The notes: generated from the sequence alone by a model not told the origin. A stretch of 64,000 nt of DNA from Aulostomus chinensis (GCA_037954235.1 JBBMOA010000013.1:8102501-8166500), one strand, 5' to 3'. Positions 47,501 to 58,487 are shown, counted from the stretch's first letter. Made by a program: numbers and translations.

Positions 47501-50500
47501 GTTAAACAATTGACACTGATATTGACGTGCCTTGCCTATGTCATCAAAACGGTAAGGCATTCAATCTCTTTCATTTTATTTTATTTTATAATCCTCTACT
47601 GCTAAATCACTCTAAAAGCATGGCAACTATCTGTATGAATCGTTGCCACTTTTCCTGCTACGAGCGTGCACATGTGTGAGAGCATAAAGCTTTGCCGCCT
47701 GTGTGGAGGTACGTCTGACAGCTTGGACAGGGGCCATAATGTGCTGGAGCAGGTGGCCTTTGACACCAGGAGGCAGCTGTACAGGCCCCTCCAGCTTTAA
47801 CATGTTCAAATCTTCACTCAATGAGTTAAGGACTGAGGAGTCATTTCACTCCTGCCTACTCTGAGTGATTGGCATTTAGCTGTCATTCCCTGCAGGTCTG
47901 TTGTCTCATTTCCTTGGGAGACAGCCAAAACAACACGTGAGGCATAGCCATTAGTATTGAGCACAGCTGCATGTTGATCAGACAAACTCTACAGGCATCA
48001 CACATCTCTGGACCAATATACAAAACTTAGTCAGAATTTAGTCCCAGTGTTGAGCTCGAAAATTTCTTAACATCATTTCTGTGTTGCTCTGATGTTTTAA
48101 AAGCAGCCATACAAAAGCAATTCAACACTGGCCTCATTGCAGACATGAGCGAAGCACAAACTGGAGAGCAACATTCTCTATGTATTCTACTGTGAAGGCA
48201 TTTTTTTCATATTAAAATCTGGCAAGATCCAACAATACATGACATCAGATGCAGACTGAAAGACCTGTACGGCCTACATTGCTCTGTGATCAGGAAGATT
48301 AAAAAAAACAAAAAAAACATCCGGAGTACATGAATACTGGCATGTAACCTCATAAAACAGATCCCTGCCCACCAGATTCATTTGACTGTTTTCAGAGATC
48401 AGAAACAAATGGCTGACCTCGAAGGGTCAGAACGGTTGTTATTAATTTTTTAGTTGGCTCACACACCCACTCTGCAGCTCTCACAGCTGAAAAAGTGGCT
48501 CCACTATCGAACTAAGTATCGACAACTGAACCACAAATTTCCACTGGCAATGTGCGGTCTTTTGCGGAGGATGCGGAAAGTCCAGTTACCGGTGCTAGAA
48601 GCAAAACATTGTGTTCTGATCCTGTGTTCTCTTTTTCCACCCGATGAACAGCTGTACTGGGCATAGGGTGGCTGTTGGCCAGGCATTTGTGGAGGAGGAA
48701 GTGGCAAAGAGGGTGCTTGTGGCAGCAGTGGCAACACAGAGGTCAGATTTGGGGTGGTTTGTGTTGAATTGTGTCACGTACTTCTACACTCAGCAGCCCA
48801 GTGACCCCAATTTCCACATTTGCAATACACACCTTTATTTTTCCTCCCTTTGTCTCAGCTGTGTGATGTTTGGAGCAGCCTGTGCATACATTTGTCTATG
48901 TGACTGCCCCTGCTGTGTGATGGCCGTGAAAGTTTGCTGTCCATACATTGTGAGAAGGGCAGCAATCACAGCCTTCCATGTCATAGTGGTCCATGCAGAG
49001 TTAGCCACTTTAAACATTGCAGCAAAGTCTAGTTTTAAACATTGCATAAGCGTTTGGATGGCTCAGGCTTCATTAGCCTCCAATTTCATACCTACATACT
49101 GATGCCATGTGTCCGTGAACCTGTTCAGAAGTTTCTGCAGTGACTCTTTATTTTTCTGATATCAAGTGGCCACTTTGCTGAAGTCGGCACGTCTACGCGC
49201 ACTCTCCAAAATTCTGGATTCATTGTCAGTGAGCCAATCGGCTAAGCTTTTACTTTCAGGGCGCCCTCGATCCAAGCCTGGATCAGGGAAGGTGAATTTG
49301 TTTTAGACCAAACTCCATTCACAACAGCCATTATCTGTCTGACATCCGAAATAAGGCAGTCAGACACCTTACATGCAGTTTGAAGCTGTGCTACAAATTC
49401 CCCTGGTTGACTCGTGGGTCCATGGTGTCAGCAAAGGTGTTGTACCTATCATAATTTTGGGTGTGCTGAGATGGAATGTTTTAGATCTCCTTGAGTGTCT
49501 AGGTTCCTTGCATCTATCATATCTGACCCCTCCGTGTGCCCTGCCTTTCCCTCTCCTTTCTCCTAACTCCTGCCAGTAAAAATCATCTTCAGAATCTGTG
49601 TCTGTATCTTCATCTGATATTAACTGGGGGTCTCATTTACGCAGCTCTAATGGAAGGAAGAGGGTCCGGGAGCATGATTATCAGGGGGCTGATTTATCAT
49701 ATTTCCCTGCTCCTGCATTCTGCCTGTCTCCTAATCTCCATTTTAAACATTTTTTTGGGGTTTCTGCAACTTCTTTAAGCTTTTGATCTACTTTGGACTG
49801 ATAACTCGCCATAGTGCCTAAGATCAAATACCACATACAACAGCACAAAAAGAAGGAAACAATGCACACATAAACTCAAAAAGAAACAGCAGCATGTGCG
49901 CAAGAGTGCAGATGCATCTCAGGTCTTCTCAGCCTTAATTGTTGCTACAGAGTGGAGAGTGAGAGCTTCTACTATTTGTAACTTGAATTAAAGTTTACTT
50001 ACAAGAAACTTTCTTGTCAAATTTAGTCCGCGCCAGGATGAACTTGTCAGGTTTCTCTTTCATAGAATACAAAACAACTCTTCTCTCTTACTCCCGCTGG
50101 CCAGGGACACACCTATATTCTGGGGTCTTATCAGACCTAGTTCCTGGGACAATTCTACCCATGGAAACTGTCAAGTCAGGATGGGATTTGTTCTTGGCAA
50201 GCGCTCGCCCTTACGCCAGCTTCGGAGCCCTGAATCAGTGTGTTCGATTCACATGATAATTTAGTGCTTCACTCTCCCACCTCTGTCACAGAAGTTTGCT
50301 GTGCAATGAGGTTGAGTCAGCTCCCCCAGAGTGTCTGAGTTCCACTCCCCATAAACGGTCATACTAGTAATGTCGGACACTACCAGTTACAGCTAGCTGG
50401 AACATCCCACACAATGTGACCTTCACGCAGCTTAAACACAGCGATGCATCAGGATAACGCTGGCACTTTGAGTGTCAGCTTCACTATCAGTATTAACAAA

Positions 50501-53500
50501 GAATTGACAGAAGACACCTGTCGGTTCACTCCCAGACCCAGGTCAAGGCCTGGTGTCAGATTGGCTCCTATTCTTACAGACATTCTGAGAATAAGACCAA
50601 GAAAGTTAAAACAACATTGAGAGTCATATGAGAGTCTGAACACAGTGTAGAAACGGATCACAAAAGGCTGCATGTGACTCAGGTGCCCAAATTCTCCACT
50701 GGTTCTGGGCTGCAGCCAGTGACTCTCAGAGAAGGGATGTCTTGTCTATCAGTTATGGCTATAATTCAAAGCCGTTGGCTGTTCCCATTGAGCATGAGTC
50801 TGCCCACCCATTACTAGCATGCATCACTTCTACAAATTTTTGAAGGCATCAATAGGGCTCTGCATAAAGACTGACTTTGACACATGGTTACATCAACCTC
50901 ATTCTCTGTGGACCCACATTTCCATTATTAAGATGGACATTTTGCCTTGGGTGAACTTTTACTCCTCCATGCTACCTCTACTTCCTCCCACTAGCTACTG
51001 GGCCAAATGACATTCATTAATTTCAAAATTCACATGGGGTAGAGGGCATCCTGGACTCAAAATGTCCACCATACAACAGCACAGCTCTGAGGGTGGTCTC
51101 TCTGTCCCAAATTTTAAATTTTACTTTTGGTCATTTGTACTTTGCCTTCTTTCAACGTGGTTTAATGCCACTGCATAAGTTTCATTTAGACCTGTAGAGG
51201 AAAATCAAGCTTTTCCTCACAGGCTGCAAGATCTGGTTCACTCTGCAATTCCTCTGAAGTGTTCAAAGCCCCGTCTAGGACCTATTATTTCTCTTCTTTT
51301 CACTGTATGGCGTTCTGCTGAGAAAATATCTAAGTCAGTCCCAATGTGGCATCTGAACAGTCCAATTTTTAAAAACTTTTCACTGACATTATCCTTTTTT
51401 ATTTCCTGGCTTGGAGTGATAAAGGCATACATGTTTTTCAGGAGATGTTTGATGACAGTGGTCTCCGCACTTTTGATGATATGCAACATATGACCTCCCT
51501 GGGTTCTCTTTCTTTCTTTATCTTCGGTTAAGGTCTGCCATGAAGGCATATGGTGTACCATGAACACACAACTTCCATCTCACATCTTACACAGTCTTTT
51601 AGAAAACCATGGTGATACCAAGAGCTTGGTTTCTGTATTGTATTTGAATTTCTCTAAATCCTCTTACAAGTCCCTGCATATACAAAGTGTGTGGTCGAGA
51701 GATCTGGGATTATTGAATGAAGACAAAGGTATTTCATGGAGTGTGGTCTTCAGTAGTTGATTCATCTAAGAATCCAGACCACCAATAGATTCACTTGAAT
51801 TGTATTCACAGGACTTACCTTACACCTAGAAAGCACCACGCACTGAAAATTGTTACATTCCCACTGTGTTATCTCTGTCTTGATGAGCATGTTGGATCTT
51901 TTATACATGTGTTTTGGAAATGCAGTGCTGTGGCCTCTTTTGGGGAATTGGTGTTCCAATTCCATGCTCACCTGCAGTCATGCTCCCAAATAATATTCAG
52001 AAACCATTTCTTTTTAAAAATGTGTGTTTAGTGGGCTTGACTGCAGCTAAAAAGATACTTGCTCTCCGCTGGCAACCACCTCACACACCAACACATAGAC
52101 ATTGGTTGAACACTTTTCTGGATTTGATTGTTTTGGAACTTCCTGTTGCGAGAATGCATGATGCAAGTGAAAGAATTATCTTGCAATGGACTGAAGCATC
52201 AACTATGGTAAAGGAGCTGCTGGATAATTAATATGATGACATTTAATGTAGCATACTGGTGATGATGATGGCGATGTAATAATTTCTTCTGTTGATCTAG
52301 GAGTGGGTGGGGGGAGGTGAGCTGCCATGGGTGGGTGTGAAAGTGTAATGGTACCTTGTATTGTTCATTTATGCACATATGAATGTAACTGCATAATTAA
52401 TGTCACCTCTATCCCTTGTGGGGAATATGAAAAACAAAAGGAAAAAAAGAGAATGAGTCTGCCTGACGTTCCTGCCCGTTTTAAAAAGGAAGCTTTTCAT
52501 TGCCGCTGTCACAAGATGTGTTTGCTCGAGGAGAATTGTGAAGCGTAAGTGAATTGAGGAAGTGAGCTGCTTGACCTCCTCTACTTGTTAAGTGTCATGA
52601 GATAACTGTTTTGTAATTCTATGCCATACAAATAAAATTGACTTGACCTGACTTGACATTCACGTTTCAGCTCTATGGACAGGGCTACACAATCACAAAT
52701 AAAAGAAGCAAAAATTTTACAACAATAAGCATTAAACCACTATTCCAGCATATAGCGTAAAATCAAAATGAGCAAAACTCGCCTCTCCTTTGCCAAATCT
52801 GTTGGTTGCGCCCACTGGCTTTCTTGTGGCAAACGAGTGATTTATGAATAATCTCTAAGGGAAATCTAAAAGTGACAGAACAGGGTGAAATGCTGGATCA
52901 CATCTAATATGTGATACGGCAATGCGGGAAATATTTATGTGGCTCAGCAGAATATCCTCATGTTTAAGTACATCAGAGAGAGCATAGAAAATTACTGTGG
53001 TGTAGTGCTTCTGCTGCAAAATTGCTGACATTGTTTGGTCAAGGCTGTGTTATGGCTTGAAAACATGGCTTGAGCTTGAATTTTAGGCCAGTGCAGGACT
53101 CTACCCAGAAGGTTGTTCTCACATGTATACTTATTAAGATGTGGGCCTACGAGCATGATCTGGGATATCACACTTGTTTTTGAAGCCAATCCCGGTCCAA
53201 TATTTAGCTTGAAGCCTCCAGTACACAAACAGTGAGAATGGATTTCATCAACAAGAATTCTAAGTGCAGCAAATCTTATATTCTGATTTTTTTTTTATGT
53301 AAAACTATAGGCATTTTACAACTGAAATAGGATCATTCAAATCTTGGCTTTTCTTGTAAGTCTCTTTTGTGGAAGATTCCAATGTGGTGGAACAACTGCT
53401 TCTGGGAACTATTCACAGTCATTGCAAAACATGGTCTCACTGTAAAATGATTGTGTCCCAGAACGACTTTGAAGGCTCAGGATGATATCTGGAATGAGCA

Positions 53501-56500
53501 GTGAGTCTCTAATGGTGACGCCAATAGCAGGTTTGACAACAAAGAAATGGGGCCAGATCTATTCAAGAACATAACTTGACCAATGGCATAAAGGGATTCA
53601 TACACAGGGTGGGCACTTATGGCAACCCTCCAACACCGTAGTAGCCATGCTGCAAACATACTCCTCCTCTGGAAAAATCTGTTATGTTCTCATTCACCTC
53701 ATCAATTTTAGAATTGTCCTGGCCCAGTACAATGTATATTATGGTTTGGAATGTTAGTCTCTGATATCCTTATGTCAATGTCCTGGAGCTTCCCTTTTTC
53801 AAGGGAGACTAGAGATTTGTTGAGCATAAAAGCAAATTCATCCTCCCCTGAAATCATTGGAATCCTGTCCTCACCATGGTCCAGGAAGACATTGTCAATT
53901 CTGCTTTGTCTTATGGATCTCCTTTCTTTGCTTTCTCTGCTCTGAAGAAGAATCTCACCACTCCACATGTATGAGCACCCTTCTATGGTCGAACATATGG
54001 CATTACATCAAGGATGTGTTTAGACACTCCTGAATATCTTAATGATACCACTAAATGGCCTCTCTGAAGCCCACAGAGTCTGGAGTATGTGCCTCGTACG
54101 CACAGTGATCCATCACTGACACTTGATCCACCACTATAACATGCAGTACTCTGTTGACTGCCGCAGTGTTGCTATCTTCACTGATGCTGCGAGTGGTTTG
54201 ATGATAGAGGGTAGCTGAAGTGCCACTTGCAGCCTTGTCCTGTAGTAGTACTTTGTAAAAGGAAGGTGCCAACTTTTGAGGAAAGACACATATTTGCCAT
54301 CCAGTCACGAGGATACTTTAGTCTCCACTGTACATGTATTAGGGAGCTTAGACCTACACAGACCGTCTGACCTTAGTTTTCTTGATTGTTCGTGCAATGA
54401 ATGTCAGTGAATACTGTGAAGTGTGTAAGTCTGCCACCATCAAATGCCATCATATACATTTTGATACCAAACCTTTTTTGTCTGCCTTAAAAGCAGCATT
54501 GGTGACATCTAGAGGTGCAATTGCTGCTATAAATCATGGCAGGCATTGTAAGAGAGGATGCAGATGGACCTCTGGTATGCCCGTTTTGGAGGTGTGTACG
54601 GTACATTGGGTACACGTACTTCAGGTGTATAAATTGGACTACAGCCTGCTGGATCACTGCTTCACTCGCATGTAGCCTGTATACAGACAAACATCCACGG
54701 ATATCTGCCAGGCAATTTATCAGCCTGCTACAGGTGTCACAGATACGTTGTAATGATGAATTTATTTTTCCTTATGAACTGATGACTGAGACAAAAATCT
54801 ACACATAAAATGCAGAAAACAATTCCTAAGAGGATTTAAAAAAATGTTGCAGTGTAGTGTGTGAGAACTGTCTTGGTTTGACTCTGGGCATTGTCTACAG
54901 GCAGCACATGGCATCATGCAGCTACACTGGTGGCAGAGGGGATCCATTTTTGTTCCTTGTCAGCAGTTGACAATAAGTGAACAAACCGAAGTTTGTTTTA
55001 CTATTTACCTTGTTATTTGTCAAACGTTGACTGTAAGTGAAAAGTTATGTTTATTTTACTTTTTATTTTGGACAAAATAAATGTAAATAAAATAAAGGGT
55101 CATGTTAAAAATGTTTTTATAATAAATTACAGAGATTCTTTCCTTTAGGTTTAGGAAAACCTGTGAAAAAGAGGTAGAGGAAATGATTTCTCGTTTCAGA
55201 TCCTTTGAAAGGGTTGTTGCGTTGGTGAAGACAGTTGGACCGTATGGGAGAAAAAACAAAAACTTGCATCGCTATGTGAAACAGACAGAGGATTGGTGTC
55301 GTTGGTGTTGCTTGTGTTTCTATTAGTGGTGTAGCAGATGTCTTTTACTCAGATGTGCTTGCTTTTTATTTCAGGGGGAATTCCAGCCACAGTGCCGCTG
55401 CGGAGAGGCCTAAATGAGCTCAGCGATGTTTGTCAACATGTTCTTAACACCTTTCAGGTAAGCCTTTACACACTACAGTTCTTCCAAATAGTTTTGGGGT
55501 TAAGCTTTGTTGAATTTATAAAGAAAATTATTAATATGTCTCAGTGTGGGTGGAGCACAATCCAAAATCCAACTTTGGCAAGTTGACTGAAAATGAGATG
55601 CGATTTCTGCCTGTAGATCTGCTTTTTGGAGCTGACAGGCAGAATAATGTAGGCACATATCAGGACGATGTAAAGAAGTGGCAACAACGAATGGCTGATG
55701 CCTACAACACTGCTTCTCAAAACGCCTCCAAATCAGCTGATAGGGGCAAGCAGCAGTATGATAAGAGAGTGTATGGTCCTGTACTGCGGGTGAGGAATGT
55801 GACTGAGAGGGGAGGTCCTGGGAAAATCCGCTCTACCTGACATTTATGTCATCAAGAACCAGAAAGGTGAGGACAGTCCAGTGTTCGAGGTTGAGGCAGG
55901 AAAAGAATACTCCACCGAAACATGCTTCTGCCCTGCCAGTCACAGCAGAAAAGAGTAAGCTCCCTAGCACCACCCACACAAAGACAAAGGTCAGACACAG
56001 AACCAGAGTCACCTATCATTCGACACGCTCAAGAGATGGACAATGAGGAGTCTGATGACCATTTTCCCAAAATGACATTCACTTGGCCTGCTGTTGAACC
56101 CCAGAACTTACATGTACTTCACCCCACTGCTGCAGAATTCTACCCAAAGGCTAAAGAGGGTGATGCAGAACAGGGTGAGGTGTTTCCTGATGTTGAGGAA
56201 GAACACGAGGACAGGGTTCACACATCTGAAGTCGAGGACAGTGCAGTGGAAAAGGCCGACACAGTGGCCTCAAAGGATGAAATCCAGGAGGTCATGTGTC
56301 GACAATCTTACCCAAGAGGACAGAGAAGGCAGCCTCAGACTTTGACTTATGACAGACTTGGTCAGCTAAGGTTCACTGGGTGTTGGATCGACACAAAAGA
56401 AGTTTCTGTCAGCGGCGACTGGCGGCTGTGGTGAATGAACACGGAGAAACAAATGAAACACAATTTCTCCCTTGTCACCTTGTTATGGATGAAGGTTTTG

Positions 56501-58487
56501 TTTGTATGTTGCAAATGCTTCAAGATGTTGAAGATCACATGTGGTTATGCCTAGAAGCATCCTGATGTAAGTAGGTTAAGAGAACACAGATACTGTTGGC
56601 CCAATTTGTGTTTATTGTGTTTTGTGTCTCAGGACTGCTAAGAGGGTAAGAGATCTCGTCAAGAGTAGGTGGAGAATTCATGGCATGGTAATGTGTATTT
56701 AGATTGTAAATGTATAGGGGAAAAAAGCTGATTATCAATCAGGAGTACACACGTGCACATGCACACTGCAGTGCACGGTAGTCTGAGTATCTCATGTAGT
56801 TCTAGCAAACCTGTTAGACATGCCCATCTCATTTAATTGCTGTCCATGTATCCTTATTTTGAGTAAAGAGGTGTAACAAAATGTCGGGACGCCATTTTTG
56901 AAAGTAGGGGAGAGTGTGAGAGATAAATTCCACCCCCATAATTTTGTTCTTTTATTTTTCGTTGTTTTCTTTGTTGTTTTGGTAATATTAACACACTGGG
57001 GTTTCATACGTTTTTGTATTTCGGTTCAGCCAGCAGGGGGGGCTCCTCACTCTCTGAGGCAGTTTCAATTTTTTTTTAAACGGTTACGTGTAGAACCTGT
57101 GGAGAAGAAAAAGAGAGTTTGGCGCGACATGTCTGGTGGAGAGAGGCTGGAGCTCAGGAGAACAGTCCGTCAATAAATTCTCACTGAAGAAAACGTAGAT
57201 CGTCTTCTGAGTCCTGACTACCGCAACACATGCATTAGAGATAGAGAGGGAATGTTTCAGAGCGCTAGCAGTGTTGCAAGGTTATGACGTAGTGATGCTT
57301 GTGCAGGTTTAGTGAGGAAAACAGTGCATTGTATCACTTTGATGTTCAGTGAAGGAGGAGCCAACACAGCGACTCGTTCTTTCCGTCATTAGAAGTGGTT
57401 AAGATGTGTGAACATGATGATAAACAACACTGGTGATGTGAAGGGAACTTTAGCCAATAACAGGTCCAACCACTTTTTTTCATCTCACGGAGGTGCGTTG
57501 CTCCTTCACCCACCGCCTTCACCCTCTCACTTCTTATCCCACTCACACACTTTATTGTTTATCCTGACACCACTGGACAGGCTGTCAAACAAACTCTGCT
57601 GTCTCTCCTCCACCTTCCCGACCAGCTCGCACGCCGTGAACCTCTTTTTCTTTGACATTATTTTGCGATCGTCAACAGCGGAAACCCTATTTAAATGAGT
57701 TTGTGTATTTATAGGTGGGCGTAACGGGGGCGGGCCCGGTCGCTCCGACATCTGCGCTCAATTCCACGCTGATTGGGATGTATCAAGGAAACGTGCCTGG
57801 ATTCCGGCGTTCGCACATATTGATACATCCGGATTTTTTGGTGCGTACGCAACTTTCGCGATTCATGCGAACGCAGTTTTTTAGTACGAGATCCACGCAA
57901 GTATTGATACATGAGGCCCCTGGAGTGGCCCAGCCAGTCTCCAGATCTCAACCCCATAGAAAATCTTTGGAGGGAGTTGAAAGTCCATGTTGCCCAGTGA
58001 CAGCCCCAAAACACCACTGCACTAGAGGAGATCTGCATGGAGGAACGGGCCAAAATACCAGCAGCAATGTGTGTGCAGACTTACAGAAAACATCTGACCT
58101 CTGTCATTGCCAACAAAGGGTATATAACAAAGCATTGAGATGAACTGTTGTTATTGACGAAATACTTATTTTCCACAATTTGTAAATAAATTCTTTAAAA
58201 ATCAGACAATGTGATTTTCTGGATATTTTCTCATTTTCTCTCTCATAGTTGAGGTGTACCTATGATGAAAATTACAGGCCTCTAATCTTTTTAAGTGGGA
58301 GAACTTGCACAATTGGTGGCTGACTAAATACTTTTTTGCCCCACTGTGTATTAGTCATGTTGCAGGAGGAATTTAATAATGAATGGATGAATGAATTGCT
58401 GCCTCGACTCAGCTGACGTGTTCTTTCATTTTGTTCCAGGCAAGAGTTAATGAGTTCAGAGAGGGGCAGGAGCAGCCAATGGAATGA
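33173..58487 (+). CDS. polr1d: RNA polymerase I and III subunit RPAC2, complete
   Basis: RPAC2 (AC19) pairs with RPAC1 to form the assembly platform of RNA polymerases I and III in the nucleus. Five coding exons join in phase: 33173-33211, 33756-33853, 36489-36565, 55375-55457 and 58440-58487. They total 345 nt, 114 residues plus stop. The Rpb11-type dimerisation fold is clear (CVTFVLHDEDHTLGNSLRYM, then VEFCGYTVTHPSESKINFRI, then RRGLNELSDVCQHVLNTF). The start context is gaagcATGG. The N-terminus is shorter than the 133-residue human form but ends at the same conserved core. A 345-nt coding sequence is spread over 25 kb because introns 2, 3 and 4 are packed with transposons. Poly(A) signals AATAAA are found near 59320-59360. 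Confidence 0.97.
33212..33755. other. polr1d intron 1
   Basis: No mobile element was recognised. Confidence 0.5.
33854..34440. other. polr1d intron 2, left part
   Basis: Contains a 15-nt C run at about 34223-34237 and a stretch near 34050-34330 that may be a 3' UTR of the LINE to its right. Nothing firm. Confidence 0.35.
34441..36060 (-). mobile_element. L1-type LINE remnant, split by a microsatellite, in polr1d intron 2
   Basis: The minus strand encodes L1 ORF2 pieces. ENMEKELQRFYQHKIKG is at 35910-35865, SKAKVFFHNFKTGIIPERIS at about 35390-35330, and the reverse-transcriptase block IHPDQTVSLKGWLIGDN ... VADFEKAFDMINGNFIYQCL at 35040-34880. Between the first two pieces lies about 460 bp of TA/TG repeat. 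Both ends are truncated and frames are broken. Confidence 0.75.
35394..35858. repeat. Large (tatatg/tgtgta)n microsatellite
   Basis: About 460 bp of almost pure alternating T-A/T-G sequence inside the L1 remnant. Long open frames of Tyr/Ile/Val repeats on both strands here are artefacts of the repeat. Confidence 0.95.
36566..38240. other. polr1d intron 3, left part
   Basis: At about 37140-37210, ggtattccagaaagcaggat resembles the end of a Harbinger/ISL2EU-type fish MITE; no clean partner end was found. The more GC-rich block at about 37270-37640 begins with ccctttcacactgc, which is also MITE-like. Open frames there show no known domain. Not firmly classified. Confidence 0.3.
38245..39690 (-). 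mobile_element. LINE (L2/Rex1-like), 3' part, broken
   Basis: On the minus strand, ORF2 pieces run from about 39690 to 38540: VVVMKCFERLVSQQ, LDPHQFAYRENQSTEDTI, the RT motif GSPQGCVLSPLLFTLY, the catalytic box as FANDTT (normally FADDTT), WCSVNNLQLNTTKTK, FLGVQISDDLSW and C-terminal IIKDFIHSSNHLYDLLPSGR. The 3' end near 38250 has atgacaataaaggcttttga, a LINE tail. Several frame changes are present. Its left-hand RT domain is cut by the gypsy element at about 39700. Confidence 0.78.
39734..40096 (-). repeat. 3' LTR (truncated) of the gypsy element
   Basis: 363 bp match 45017-45375 with few differences; the edge toward the internal region is abrupt at about 40096, where similarity stops after gacagaaat. 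In element orientation the LTR ends ...GGTTACA. Confidence 0.8.
40097..41038 (-). pseudogene. Gypsy RNase H end and integrase zinc domain; core missing
   Basis: It reads VLTDNNPLTYVLTSAKLDAT and AGQQNVDADGLSRRPHD (end of RNase H). After a linker comes the integrase N-terminal HHCC finger (HRKVLNQRGEVYHQLVVPNS, H...H, then CKNCERC). The frame stops at 40097, only about 14 residues past the last Cys, so the whole DDE core is absent. Confidence 0.85.
41039..42495 (-). pseudogene. Gypsy reverse transcriptase and RNase H, frameshifted
   Basis: RT pieces: SPYASPVVLVRKKNGDLRMV (42000), then KDAYPLPRIEETFNLLSGSK, then WFTVLDLKSSYYQLEV, then the catalytic VVAFLDDLIIFSS (41665), then FLGFTGYYRRFVKDYAKI. 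RNase H starts LLHTDASMTSLGVALYQV and FASRGLSKSEE. Frame changes occur near 41930, 41300 and 41050. Confidence 0.88.
42664..43430 (-). pseudogene. Gypsy zinc knuckle and retropepsin-like protease
   Basis: A CCHC knuckle (CYNCGEDSHMLPQC) reads at about 43420-43360, in a different frame from Gag. The protease follows at 43224-42664 with the active-site motif CIIDSGSQVTII and later YPLLVGTNTLRSLVID, the expected flap and psi-loop region of an aspartic protease. It is in frame for about 186 codons and leads toward the RT. Confidence 0.75.
43504..44892 (-). pseudogene. Gypsy Gag of the PNMA type, one in-frame stop
   Basis: Gag forms the particle of the retroelement. The ATG is at 44892 (MEFCEMYGFDPEYTLILQG). 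The N-terminus resembles the RRM-like start of PNMA proteins. A single in-frame stop at 44410-44412 splits the frame, which continues unchanged with the capsid: ELRPFSGNSPKPPTETDYGI, then LLDSLQNPALNVALSIG, then YLQELDKAYGNVTGREELYI. It ends with a coiled, basic tail (KQLEERIKQLEAELQKRAC). PNMA genes of mammals are thought to come from related gypsy elements. Without the stop, the frame would be about 460 residues. Confidence 0.75.
44974..44991 (-). other. Primer binding site for tRNA-Lys
   Basis: The minus strand reads TGGCGCCCGAACAGGGAC, an exact complement to the 3' end of vertebrate tRNA-Lys3. It lies 25 nt inside the paired LTR edge and about 80 nt before the gag ATG. Confidence 0.85.
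45017..45931 (-). repeat. 5' LTR of the gypsy element (outer limit uncertain), with internal direct repeat
   Basis: 45017-45375 pairs with the 3' LTR. The outer part holds a 107-bp sequence twice, at 45472-45578 and 45825-45931, in direct orientation (cttatgaaagaagaaaacaa ... ccgcaaatcac). The outer limit is inferred from the second copy. Confidence 0.6.
45472..45931. repeat. Pair of 107-bp direct repeats, 353 bp apart
   Basis: 45472-45578 and 45825-45931 differ at only about two positions. The first follows gtcctcacagg; the second follows cacactgctcac. Confidence 0.9.
45970..46615. mobile_element. TTAA-flanked MITE (Kolobok/IS3EU-like)
   Basis: TTAA occurs at 45966-45969 and 46616-46619. 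The inner ends are inverted: AGGACATTATGC at the left and the complement of gcataataggtcct at the right. The body is very A-rich on the plus strand. An open frame on the minus strand is not considered coding. Confidence 0.5.
46620..48399. other. polr1d intron 3, unclassified
   Basis: No feature was recognised with confidence. An open frame at 47627-47821 (minus) shows no domain and has no context. Confidence 0.35.
48400..49880 (-). pseudogene. Endogenous retrovirus gag and protease remnant
   Basis: On the minus strand, a gag start (MASYQSKVDQKLKEVAETPK, ATG at 49812) is followed by degraded matrix/capsid pieces. A CCHC knuckle (CKCGNWGHWAAEC) lies at about 48830-48790 and a protease motif (FDSGATFSAV) near 48510. 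Frame changes and stops are frequent. No RT, env or LTR pair was recognised. It is a fish ERV distinct from the gypsy element beside it. Confidence 0.6.
49881..50759. other. Possible ERV 5' region, unclassified
   Basis: It would hold the 5' LTR and leader of the ERV remnant if these survive. No repeat pair or primer site was recognised. Confidence 0.25.
50765..52660 (+). mobile_element. L1-type LINE 3' end in polr1d intron 3
   Basis: The plus strand carries L1 ORF2 C-terminal pieces (SLWTHISIIKMDILPWVNFY, then STIQQHSSEGGLSVPNFKFY, then KIVTFPLCYLCLDEHVGSFI ... VFWKCSAVASF, then GLTAAKKILALRWQPP). It ends in a 3' UTR with acaaataaaattgacttgac near 52630-52660. 5' truncated, with frame changes. 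Confidence 0.78.
52661..55374. other. polr1d intron 3, right part, unclassified
   Basis: No mobile element was clearly recognised. Open frames at 53708-53968 and 54051-54308 (both minus) may be retroelement debris but show no motif. The exon 4 acceptor (tttatttcag) ends it. Confidence 0.35.
55550..56440 (+). pseudogene. Gypsy integrase C-terminal region, 5' truncated and frameshifted
   Basis: The open frame 55544-55840 is followed, in other frames, by DIYVIKNQKGEDSPVFEV-like sequence and by 55922-56434 (acidic, ending in GDWRLW). The integrase catalytic core is not present in the window. Confidence 0.65.
56912..57229 (+). repeat. Probable 3' LTR of the gypsy element
   Basis: TG...CA ends, preceded by a purine-rich tract. 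No partner LTR was found in the window. Confidence 0.55.
57400..57916 (-). mobile_element. PIF/Harbinger-type remnant (Myb/SANT-like protein and one end)
   Basis: The minus strand at about 57664-57527 encodes MSKKKRFTACELVGKVEERQ and SGVRINNKVCEWDKK, like the Myb/SANT-like second protein of Harbinger elements. The right end attgatacatgaggcccc (57900-57917) resembles the element terminus. The left end and the transposase are missing. Confidence 0.5.
57917..58346 (+). mobile_element. Tc1/mariner element, 3' third only, in polr1d intron 4
   Basis: It starts in the transposase (EWPSQSPDLNPIENLW-like, read from tggagtggcccagccagtct), continues to agcattgagatgaactg at its end, then the inverted repeat ...cttttttgccccactg at 58346. 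It is a different Tc1 family from the one at 12.4 kb (its inverted repeat starts CAGTGGGGCAAAAAAGTA). The 5' two thirds are absent. Confidence 0.82.

Larger units (their letters stand above)
55550..57229 (+). mobile_element. Ty3/gypsy 3' end: integrase C-terminus plus LTR, in polr1d intron 4
   Basis: From 55590 the plus strand encodes the end of a gypsy integrase (PVDLLFGADRQNN, then WQQRMADAYNTASQNASKS, then RGKQQYDKRVYGPVL, and VRNVTERGGPGKI), followed by a short, acidic tail with LTYDRLGQLRFT near 56330-56380. A purine tract (agtaggggagag) precedes a probable LTR at about 56912-57229, starting tgtgagagataaattcc, with a poly(A) signal (caataaattc) and ending cgcaacaca. Only the 3' portion is present. 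Confidence 0.75.

Noticed and set aside
47627..47821. 64-codon minus-strand open frame
   Set aside because: No recognised motif, no exon signals and no neighbouring pieces of a gene.
53708..54308. Two minus-strand open frames of about 85 codons
   Set aside because: Possibly retroelement debris, but no motif supports a call.
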